64,000 nucleotides of DNA. Source: Capitulum mitella (lineage: Eukaryota; Arthropoda; Thecostraca; Pollicipedomorpha; Pollicipedidae). The translations under genes were made by a program, and so were the position numbers. The stretch lies in contig CP099841.1 in assembly GCA_030062745.1 (NCBI GenBank), forward strand, positions 25,113,398 through 25,177,397, read 5' to 3'. Under the pieces are notes generated by a model. That model was not told the origin of the DNA. It did no database searches and saw nothing but the letters and a program-made list of their open reading frames with translations. Below are positions 1-11,400 of this stretch, piece by piece (the stretch's first letter is position 1; each line of letters opens with the position of its first letter).

Positions 1-579
1 TGGCATCGTCGCCAGAACCCGAGACCACAAAGAAGATTGAAGTATCATTCCCACCTAAGCCATACTGCTGTCGACAGGACCAGTGACCTATGACCTGAGA
101 CAGCATGTGAAATGTCTTTCGATCCAGTGTGTCAAAAGGAGTACTATGCTGCGCATTTTATGCATATCGAGCGCCTGGTTAAAAAAAAAAAACTGAAGCA
201 CAAAACTCATTTGGGGGCATTTCAGACCCTCTCCCTGACCGAATCTCCCAGGGATCATAAGTCCATGGAGAATGAGTTCTGCTGGGTATAGATGGAATTG
301 TGTTCTTTGACTTTAATAAGTTCGAAATGCACAAAAACGGACGCGAGTTTCATCAAAATAAAAATAGAATCCAGCACAAATGACGTACGATCTTCGTGTG
401 AAAGTGGTTAAGAGTGTTGGACCAAGGCCATATTTTGCACGCATAATTTCCTCCAAAAGACGTATCAGTTAATGAGAGAACACTCTGAAAAAGTCTTCAC
501 CGTAATTCGCACATATATATATTCCTCCCTTAGGAAAGTATATATATGTAAATCCTTTCCTTAGGAATATACACATATA

Positions 580-629
<50 letters not shown>

Positions 630-2388
630 TATATATATAGATGAAGTGGATAAAATTCAACAAGGAGAACGCAAATGTCGGGGGGAGTGGGGGTGCGGTC
701 TCGGCCAATGCGCCTTATTCGCAAAATTGCCCCCGCAGTCATGTTTCCTTAAAATAGGCCCTGGTTCTTTCCAGTCAGCGCCCTTAGAGTCAGTGTCAAA
801 TTTCAAAATAATGGGGGGGGGGCTGAAGCCTCCCTGGCTTCATGGCTCCCGCGCTCGTGGTACAGCTGGATAGAGGCAGTCGCAGTTGATTCTTACTGTT
901 TCAGAGAAAGCTCAGTAGCTGAAACAAATCTTGCTGTTTCTTAAAGGGTAGTAACGAGCTGTTCAGAACATCAGTATACAACAGCTTGTGTGACCAACAC
1001 GATGAAATGCTTTCTTTCTGAGTAAAGCAGGTTATATTCCGTTTCGAAAAACGACGGGTGAAAGCAAATTGATTCACTATGCATTTGCTCAACGTCTGAT
1101 AGCGATTGGACTAAGAAGTCATCGAACTAGTCAGCCATGTGCGTAATAGGTATATGCATGTAATATAAACATACAACATATTTCTCCTAACACTCCTGTA
1201 ACATCTAACACCTAACAAGCCGCCTTGTAGCATTCCCAAACGGTCCGGTATTGTATACGAGGGCCCACTGCCTGCTCTTGGTTAGCATCACCTTACCTTT
1301 CGTCTAATGACGTGTTAGTAATGCAAATACAGGGGCCTCGATGTACTGTTTTGCTCCCACGTCCAGAACCTGCGATCAGCCATGCGATGAGACCGATGAG
1401 GATGACGTCAAAAAGACCTGGGCTGGAAGATTGCGCCCCAGGCCATCGACGTGAATGGTCACGGATGGTTAACGGCGTCTCTGATTGGCTGCTGATCGTG
1501 GTAAAGCAGAATAACGACTTGTAAAGTCCGTCACATGTCCTACACGCAGACGTCCAGGGTTACTGATATGGCTTTGACTTAAATGGCTTTTTGCATTAAT
1601 TCGCCTTAAAATATGGATTTTTTCTCATGGTAGATGAAGGAGCACGCGTCCAACGTTACTACGGTTTACGCTGGTTGAAGTGCCAGTCTAAGCTACGACG
1701 TTGTACCCTCAGATCGAGAGATTTTTGTTCTCAGGGACGTGCATATGTTGCGTGCGATGTGAGTTTGCAGTGATGCAGTGGTGTTCACACTACTCAGCAT
1801 GTGCCCCGGGTTGCTTTTCGTATGGATGCTCCGGCAGTGATACATACATATCCGATTTGCAACGCGTCGGAATAGCATAGCGGTTTGTTTATTTGATAGC
1901 AAAAACGCGTCGGGGTACCTACACAGATGTCGTTTTGCTTCGTTCGTTTTTTCTTTTTTTCTGTTGAAGCCAGGCTAATGCATAAAAAGGTGTAACTGAG
2001 CGCGACGTTAATTACGTTATGTACATTCCCCTTCCCAAGCTCGCGTACATCCCGGCCGCCCCCCCCCCCCACGCTAGTGCTCTCGTCAACATTTGACGTT
2101 TCTTCGTGGTGTTGTCAAATTTGAATGGATCTTACAACTGGCAACTACGTCTAGAAACTGAAGATGATCGCGGTTTCAGAGACGTTTGTTTTTAATGACA
2201 TCATGGCCTGATCACACGCAGGCAGCTCTAATATTCTCGATGCGCTCTGGTCGACACATGGATTAGAAAAATGCCGTCATGTGATGCGTATTTCCGTGGT
2301 GTTGAGTGAAGCTCACGCCTGCTGCTCTAATAAACCTTATTTTGGTTGACACGAATTACTTGCATCTTACGCTGTATTCTCCTTCCAG
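1..2388. other. non-coding stretch upstream of the first visible dehydrogenase exon
   Basis: I see no exon with splice sites and family similarity here. The first visible dehydrogenase exon starts in phase 0 at 2389 and begins in mid-protein, so this stretch is probably intron, with the 5' exons outside the window. It holds a (TA)n microsatellite (about 583-640), short G and C runs (about 811, 2060) and otherwise unique-looking AT-rich DNA. An undetected short exon cannot be excluded. Confidence 0.5.
583..640. repeat. (TA)n / (CA)n microsatellite
   Basis: Alternating TA for about 40 bases, followed by a short ACACAC stretch and more TA. It generates spurious Tyr-Ile open frames on the - strand. 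Confidence 0.9.
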
Positions 2389-2499
2389 GTCACTATTCTG
2401 GTGAACAACGCTGGCATGGTTACCGGGAAACGTTTATTAGACATCCCCGACAAGCTGGTGGAGAAGACGTTTGAAGTCAACACTCTCGCCCACTTCTGG
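2389..2499 (+). CDS. SDR exon A (NNAG motif)
   Basis: CCTTCCAG acceptor, 37 codons in phase 0, ends TGG before GTACGT. Encodes [11 protein letters not shown] and [10 protein letters not shown], matching the strand 4 to helix 5 region of SDR16C proteins. Confidence 0.92.
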
Positions 2500-5400
2500 G
2501 TACGTCTACACCGTCCACGTCTACACGAAAACCGTCATCAGCCGCTGTAAAAGTCTGTTGCCAAGTCCGCACTGTCATTCCCAGCCAGTTTTGAGGCACT
2601 GTCTGCTGACGTGCATGACATAAACATTTTCTCCATTTTTTGTTTCAATCAGCTTGAAGTCTCACCACCTCCTGTGCACGGATAAGACGTACTCCTCTGC
2701 CGTCCCGTTCAATGTGTTGTCTGTTGCGTATATATGGGGTTTACCGTGAATAGGCCCAAATCGCTTGAGCGAACCGGTCCCAGCCACAGCCCTTTGAGGG
2801 TGCATGCTCTCCGAAATTCCGTGCCAATCCGGGCCGAGCGGCCTGCGGATCCCGTCTGTTTCCGGAAAAGCGGGACCGCCCGGCGGACGGGCGGCGGCCG
2901 GATCGTGACTTGCGAAGCGCCATGTGTCTGTGGGAAACAGGACCGGGTGAAAGTGCTGGGGTGACTCAACAGTTTTCTGGGCGTGGCTGATGGTAACGCA
3001 ACTCCGCGGGATTAACGCAGCCGGCGGGAAAATGGCCCGGTGGTTCCGCCGTCGTGTCCTTTTTCTCTGGTGATCAGGTCGTCTGGTTTAACCCTATTCC
3101 AGGAGGGCTAGACGGTATGGCTGATTCCCGGCAGGGGGATTTGGCCCCCTGAGATCTCGAGAACTACACATCCGATTTCATCGCAACAAACGGCCATCGA
3201 TTTACTGCGACGTAAACTATATTTTCATGAAAAGAAATTGAAAATTTTGAAAGGGGTGGATACAGAGGGCAAAAAACTCACAATGGGGATATTTTTTGGA
3301 CTTGTTATAACTCTTGTGTATGGACGGATTTTGATGAAATTAACGTGAATAGAGGGATTGTGAATGGGACTTTAACCTTTGAGTCCATACGTTTCAAATT
3401 TGTGAAAATCAATAGGCGTTCAAAGGGTTTCGAAAATAGGAGAATTAGTTTAAAAAAACTGAATTAACAAAAAAGTTTAAAACACGTCTTTAGCTTCAGC
3501 TAGTCGTGTTATGCTGAAGAACTACAAATTGTAGCACAATGTTTGCATAATGTTAGCATAGGTGGTGCCAGGGACATGAGAAAGGTCATGTCATGGTCAC
3601 ATGTTCTTCAGATCAACTTACGACCTTTTATCTTAAATGACCTCCATTGGCCTTAGTCATTTAGAATGATCTTGTGTGCATTTCGTATTACTTGAAAACG
3701 TTTCCAGTCATTTGAATTCACTCTGTTTTGAAGATTTCATTGTATGAATGTTGTGATATAGGATATGCGCAGTAGGTTATAGCTCTGTGACCCGGCCTGA
3801 TATCAAGCTGAAACTTGGTACATAAGTAGTTTTGTGATATAGGGCACGCGCACTGACATTTTAGGTCATAGCTCCCTGACCCGACCTCATATTAAGCTGA
3901 AACTTGGTACATAAATATAGGGCACCCTTGTACGTCATGTATATTTCGGGTTTGGCGTTGAAAAAATAGCGTCAAAATTACTACTTTAAAACCAAATTTT
4001 GACTTTTGGCCTTGACCTGAACTTGTAAAGTGACTTCAGATAAACCAAACTGTATTTGTGTTGCCCACCTACTTACCTATATATTCATATCAGGTTTTAG
4101 GTTCTATCTTAAAAACGCTATTTTTGGCAGGCATTTTCCCTTTACCTTCAACAGGGCCAAAAATGGCCTGAGGTGCCTCCCAAAAACGTTGCCTGGCTCC
4201 GTTGCCGAGCAAAATGGAATTACAAAGTTTTGTTACAGTACGTAGAAAGCATATCTAGGAAAAGTGACCAAGTTTCGTGAAGCTGCGTCAAAAACCCTGG
4301 AATTGGCAAGAAAAAAACCCGAGGGGGTCGGATTCAGCCCCCTGCCGGGCATAGGGTTAAATGGGTTTTGTTGTCAGAACGCCGCCTGTGGGTTCTTAAT
4401 TTTCCGTCGCGTTTTGAACGTCGACAGTGGTGTCGATCTCCAGTAATGGAAACATATCAGCGGCATTGACGTTAGTTGTATATAGGCTTGTGGTTTTGAA
4501 TGTTTCAGCGGCAGGCTTCCATCCCCTGATGATGTATGCACCCAGGTCCAGTAAAAATGTGAAATTTTGCGCGTAATTTAGGCAGATGCTGCTGCCTGAA
4601 ACTCTGCTTCTGCCACTGTACTATCTCTGCGGCCATCTGTTTTGGATGTTGTTTGCTCCTCTTGTTTCCTGTCGGCCTCATCCGACGGTCCGGCCACGAA
4701 GTGTCTCAGCTGCCGAGCCTCCGATCGCCGAGCCCGCTGAGCCACTGAGCCCTGAGCCCCTGGGCATCCGGTAAACCGAGCCCGCTGAGCCGCTGGGCCA
4801 TTGAGTCACTGGGCAGCCGGGAAACCGAGCCTGCTGAGCCGCTGAGCCGCTGAGCCGCTGAGCAGCCTGACCGCCAACATACCGAACCACTTTCGGGCGA
4901 TGGCCGTTGCACCGCTGCGAGTCATGAGGTCATCAGACCAGTCTCCTGCCGTCATCCGTCTCAGTGTCACTGGCCTGGACGCGTTCGTCTTCCGCCTGTT
5001 GGGGCAGGGGACAGGAGAAGGAAGCTCTAGAAACGCAAATCTTAAACTGTTACTTCGACGCCCATCCGTACAATATATCCACCGGACCTGAATTTCATGG
5101 AGCCTTCACGAAGCTACTGGTCATGCCGTCGAAGTCTGGTCTCGTATCGGTGGCCCAGTCCGTAATCCCAGAAGCGCGTGACCCTGGTTGTGTGGCTGTC
5201 GACACCGCGGGCTGACGGGCCGACGTCCGTGTCCTCAGACATGCAAGGCCTTCCTGCCCGAGATGATCTCGTCCAAGAAGGGCCACGTGGTGAACATCGC
5301 CAGCCTGGCCGGCATGCAGGGCATGAACCGCCTCACCGACTACTGCGCCTCGAAGTTCGCCGCCGTCGGCTTCCACGAGTCGCTCACCGCCGAACTCAAG

Positions 5401-8400
5401 GTACACGGGCATCGCCGCCGACGACGGGTTGAATTTCCTTCGGGTTTGGTAGTACGGCGGGCCCTGGCCGCGTGCTGTAGATGTCGGTCTGGTCGTAGTC
5501 ATGTTGCTGCAGTCACTGGTGTTCGAATGTACTGCACCCACTTCTGGGGCTGAGAATATGTTGAGTCTGGTTTGCCTTTTGTGAATAATCTGGAAATGGT
5601 AGCGTGTAGATCCGATGTTATGACATCTCTGAACCCGAAGGTACGTTATTCGTCCTACCATTGCGCTCAAAAATACGCACACGGAGGCAAAATGAAGCTG
5701 AATAGTTCCTTCCAAAACATGGAGCATATTCGTCTGCGTTGCTAGTTTATTACTGGTTTGATGGTGTGTTTTCGGTCGTTATTGGTTTATTGCTGGTTTG
5801 ATGGTTTGTTTCCGGGTGAGGTGTTTAATGCAGGCAAAGTTAGGTCAGAGCAAACAAAGGAATTATGGAACGGACACGGTGATCCTCATCTTTTGCCTTC
5901 CAACGTACACCCTTGACAAAGGCGCACGAAAGCCATGCTTTGAATATTGTCCGCTGAGTCGTCGTAGCAGACATCTTTGCCCTGTGCTAGTGGTGTTTAC
6001 GAGCGAGATGAAGGCCGATAGAGTCGTACTTCAACTAGCAGAAAAACTACTAGCAACGAGCAGACTTGAACGGCCCGACCTGGCCCGGCCTTGACATTTT
6101 CTAGAGGTAAAAATGTTCGCGACTGCGATGCACAAAATAACGAAATTTTCATCAGAAGATAAAGCTCTTTGAATTTTACGTAGTGCCATTTGTTGCGTCA
6201 ACTTGCAAACTCTCTTCCACGCAACTACTCCGGGAATAATGTTTTTGCGCTTATCATGATATCGTATCATGTCATATCGTTTCACCAATCATTAAATCTT
6301 GGTTCCGGTCCGGGTTGACGGACGGCCAAATTTGCTGACGGATCGGCCCGTGCGGCGCACCGTTCGAAAGGTCTCGCTCTCGACCTTTGCATGAGCTAGT
6401 TGTCATTGCAATGCGACCCGTCGTTGGCGCGTCATGTGCACTTCAAGGGGGACGGTTCCGAGGAGTTTTCGCTGGAACACAAGTCGGATCGGCTCGAAAT
6501 GCGTGAACTTAAAACGAAAATTGAATGGGGAATCACGTGGTGTGCAGCACGTTCCAGTGCGCGCGGCACAGGCCACGTAGAAACGATGACAATGTGAAAA
6601 GTCGTTTCTGAACATTTTCGAGAATTGGTTGTGATGCTGGCGATCCAGAGATCTCAGCGACTTGAAAAAGTACCGTATTAGAGATCCGTGCCTCGACTTT
6701 CGTAGGTACCGACAGCGAAACGCAGACCAAACAACGGTCAACAGCTTGGGAGTCACGCCACCTGGAAAGGGATCATACACTCATTCTCGAATATCTTATC
6801 GACCCCACTTCAGTAACGTACGGAAGGTAGAAGTTTTTTGTCCTCCAAAACTGCACCGAGTGTAGCCCGTTCTTTTGTGTTCCATATCAAACAAAAGATA
6901 AGCGCATTTCATTGTGGTTTGGTTGCTCCATCGCCATCGCTTTGTAAAGTCTTCCGCGTCCTAACGCGGATTTCTGTAGAAAAAAGAATTCCTTGCCGGT
7001 TCCAGCTGCTGCCTAAATTCACAGTCAAATAAATTTACTGACGCACGCGCGGGCGGCCCCACGCCTGAGATTCGCTGCGCTCAAAAATGGACGCTGTTTT
7101 CAAAGCGGTTTGGGTTCTAGGATTCCGGCAAGCTGTGTCGGCAACCGAGAGTCACGAGGACTCGAAAAGATATCGCTTCGAACGAAACTGTGCGCCCATT
7201 CACACGGCATCGTGCGAGTGCAACAAGAGACAGCACGTGCCACGTTCAGGGGCAGGTGCACGTGCGCTGTGAGATGCATGAAGGGAAAGTATTGATACAG
7301 GTGGCAACGAAGTGGCCTCCCTCGTTGTCTGTCCACAAGGCGCAATATTGGTATATAAGCTATAACTGTATATGTCATGTGCCGCCCAGCAGCAAACCGC
7401 CACCATGGCAGTTGTCTATCAGCGTTGTGCATTTTCGTTTTACTGCAACCGCGCACATAGTGCGTCTGAGGGAGGAAAATGATTATCTCGGAATCTCACG
7501 TGCCGCACGCACGCTGTGAGCTCGTTCGTGTTGCATTCGAAATGAACAGGACGCAGCAGGAAATTTCAGGTTTCCTCGTTCTTTTTCTTCACTGTGTAGT
7601 CATGATCTAGATCTGGTCGAATCCGAGGCAAACTAGAGGTTTGTCAGGGTCTCAAAAAAGGGACTGAGGAGTGGTTGGCGATGTTGGTATGCCATGAGAT
7701 GTAGCGTAGCCGAAGTTTTCTGTGAGTTTCCCGTCATCGACGATTTACCACGTGAATAGAAGGGGTCCGACCGAATGGGGGCCCTTGGCATACTTTTTTG
7801 TGTCGGTAAAACAAATATATTTGCCTATTACGTTTATGTACTCTTATACCGCCAACGGCTGCCAGTGTTTATGAAAAAGTAGTAATACGTTAGTGTATAG
7901 TTTGATTAAAAAAAAATTCTTTGTTTAGATTTACTCCAAAAATTTCTTCCTCGCATCACACTGACCAAGCTCTGCAAGCTCTCACTTGATGATGTCCTTT
8001 GGCTGGTTTTCATTCATACATTCCAAAACAGCTTGCTTTGATGGTGACTTATTTTTGTGCAGTATAATTTCAGATGGCTCTGCTTCGGACTTGCTAACGC
8101 CGGTGCATTGGGTTGTACGTGGCTACAAACATTGTGCACCTGTGACGCATCCGGCTTCGCATTGCGACCAGGAATAGCTTCTGATGTTAAATAGGACCAA
8201 CACAAGGTCGCGTCCCAAGGTCGCTCCCATCGCTTGCAGTGCCGTTTTGGCTGCTGGCCATTGCTCTTTGTGTTGAGGTTTACGATCTGATGTGCAGCTT
8301 AGCACCGGTGCACGGACACCTGTGCACCAAATTTGGCACTCTGGAGCTGTGTACGTTACAGTAGCTATTTGGAGTAGGGTACTGAATGGAATGACTAGTT

Positions 8401-11400
8401 GAATTAGAACCGTTTGATTGTTATGACATGAAGAACATTGCATTAAATCTTACTGTTGTCCACAACCCATTTTAGTTCATAAGTATATGCGTTCGCTAAG
8501 AAAATCCCTTAAGGACGTTTGTGATTCGCATCAGTCACGCTGCTCACGATGTTACCGTCTGGTTCTTTTTGCTTAGCTGAATGATAAGTGAGATAGGATG
8601 CTCATTTAACCTTTTCGGTATTAAAAGATTGCTTTATTTTTCAGCTGCCGTTTGTAACTTGGAAAGATCAAGCCATCCTCGTATTTGGGGAGCTGTAGTT
8701 TGATTCAGCAGGATTTGCCACGCCTTTTCTACGTTTTCATGAATTTCATTTTCACTAGAGGCTGATGAATGAATTGAGATTGCCTGCTGTTTTGCCACTG
8801 TCACTGTGCCGTACAATTGCCACCACTGCCTCGTTATGTGCTCGAAATTCCCACTGTTGACGACTGGCCCTCGAGGGCCGTCTGTTACTTCCTGTGGGAG
8901 TGAGCGTTGCCGCGAGGCCAGCCGGCCTGTTGAGACATTCTGCTCTGACACGGACCAAGGTGACCGGGCTCGGCGGAAGCCTGGCGGCGGGAAGGCAGCC
9001 TCGGCGCCGCTACGGCGGCTGAGCTGGGCCTGGCTGTCGCAGCGCGTCACGGCGGAGACCGTCGTTTTTCAGGTGGAGGGCCACTCGGGAGTGCACACCA
9101 CCGTCATCTGCCCGTTCTTCATCAGCACGGGCATGTTTGACGGCGCCAAGTCTCGGTGAGTTACGCCGGTCTGGACGTTGGGGTGAGAGGATCGCCCAAC
9201 CGCCACGTGCGGTCGACACCGTGAGATGGGGACAAGCGCGACTTCCGAGCGTCACGCGTAGGTCTTGGTCACACACCGGTTATGGTCTTGCGTTCACCGG
9301 TCGAGACGCCGCCGTTGTGTTCGTCCCCCCGTTACGGTGTAGCCTATGGCGCCACGTCACGGTCTGCAGGATAACGCAAGGACGAGTGGAACTACTAGCG
9401 TCACACGTGGCCTTTACAGTCGCGCGTTAACCGGGCCACCACGTTACGGTCTACACCGCAAAGCGGAGACGACCATTGCTTGCCAGTGTCGCAAGTGGCC
9501 AATTGATTTTTTAGTCGTCCCACCATGTTACGGTCCAACACCGCGACCCAGTGACGAACACATCGGCGAACCAGGGGCGTACATGTTCTTCGCCTCCGAC
9601 AGAGGTGGTGTGTATTCGGCTCCTGGCAGACGGAGGCCATACGTACTCTCCTCCTCACCGAGGCTGTGTGTGCTCTGTGCCCGGCAGACAAAGACCATGT
9701 GTGCCCTGCACCTGACAAACGGAGACCGTGTGTTTTCCACGCTTCTGCCAGGGGCCGTGGGTGCTGTTCACCTGAGAGACAAAGGCCGACGGGTCGCACG
9801 TTATTTCTGCGCCTAACATAGACGGCCGGCTGTCGCCGCACCGTACGCGGCCCGTAACGTCACGTAGCGGAGTGACGGACACAGCTGATTCGCGTCTTGC
9901 CTGATCAGCTATCGTCACGCGGACCCGCTTCGCTTAACTGCACCGGCATCGTCGCAGCGGGTTTCCTGGTGCAGACGCCACCGCAGTGACCTTGATGCGT
10001 AGCAGGCGAAGGCTGCGGGTTGTATTTCCCGGTCGACCAAGCGGTGTGCTCTTTGTCTGAGTCGGAGACTGAGCTCGGTTGCCGTCTGCGCCTGGCAAAC
10101 GGAGGATGTGTGTATTCCTCGTCTGCCGGAAGGAGGCCGGGTATGGTCTGCGTTTGACAGAGGGAGTCCTTGTATGGTCTTTGTCTGACTGAGGGAGACT
10201 TGACGTGGTCTGCGTCTGACAGAGCGAGCCCTTGCATGGTCGTTATCTGGCTGAGGGGGACCTCACGTGGTCCACGTCTGACCGAGGGAACCTTTGAATG
10301 GTTCGTGTGGGGAGACCTTGTGTGAACTGTGTCTGACTGAGTGGGACCTGCGTTTTCAGCCTGCTGCCGTTCCTGGAGCCGGAGTACGTGACCGAGCGGA
10401 TCGAGACGGCCATCCTGCTGAACGAGGAACACGTCATCATCCCGTCCTACCTGGGGTATCTGTTCTTCTTGAAGCTGTGAGTGCGCCGGAGGGACGGTCG
10501 TACGCAGGGCTCCTCCGGCCGCCGACCGGTTTTCGGCCGGTACTTGACTCCAGTGCTTTGCAGGAGGGGCGCATTACCAGATCCTGTCATTCGCGTGAAT
10601 TCGCCGGAATGTGAACGTTACCAGGGTAATCACGTGACATGATTTGGACAGCGGAGTAGCCAACTTCGCTGGATCCTTTTCCGATCTTGCGCGACGACGA
10701 TGGTAGCTGGATGTTTCGTGAGGTTCTTTTTTGCGCCTCAAGTCTGGTCTTTCGCGCGGCAAGGCAATGGAAAAGGCGGACGTTCGGAGAGCTTCTCAGA
10801 CATGTCACCGCAACCGCGACCACAGCATATCCGAACGTTCTGCGTCCTAGGTCTAGAATCTAGGCTTCAGTGCGTCAGCGGGAGAATCGACCAGGTGGAC
10901 CCTCGTCGTTCAAACGCTGCTGCCGTCCTCGGGCCGGTTCAGACCACCCGCGTACCGAGGCGTACACTGTCCGACTCCAGGCGCACCATGGTGTTCATTT
11001 TGCCCGCGGTGATCCGTTGTTCTTAAGCCATGTTCGCAGCGAGTATCGAAACTTGAAACTTTACTACGACGCAACGCCATAATGATTTAGTTGTTTTAGT
11101 CTAAGGGCAATTTCGTAACCACTTTCAGGGAAGCCGGTTTCTTTCAAGTCATTACTGTCTTGAAATCGGCTTCCGGACGCAGCTGTTTCCGTAAACACAC
11201 GACTTGTCTCGGGATTGTTGCACGTCTGTTCTCACAAGCACTCTTCGTTGATATCACGCTAGTCTCGCCTGAAAGTTCAGACATATTGGCCAAATTGAGA
11301 CACTGGTGACATGCGAACGTCTGGCAACTGCGTACTTGTGTAAGGAAAACAGCCTCTGGCACTCATTGGTGAGTCCAGCCGACGATGCTAGAAATTGAAA

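Larger units (their letters stand above)
2500..5238 (+). other. SDR intron A-B
   Basis: Intron holding a copy of dispersed repeat family A (3110-4380). From about 4680 to 4880 it carries a degenerate GCCGCTGAGCC-type direct repeat, visible as repeated 'gagccgctgagcc' units. Confidence 0.75.

Noticed and set aside
1-2388. N-terminal dehydrogenase exons (TGxxxGxG motif)
   Set aside because: Searched for by eye, but none with the motif and proper splice sites was found; probably outside the window.
5095-5727. 210-residue - strand frame
   Set aside because: Overlaps dehydrogenase exon B in antisense; no recognisable domain.
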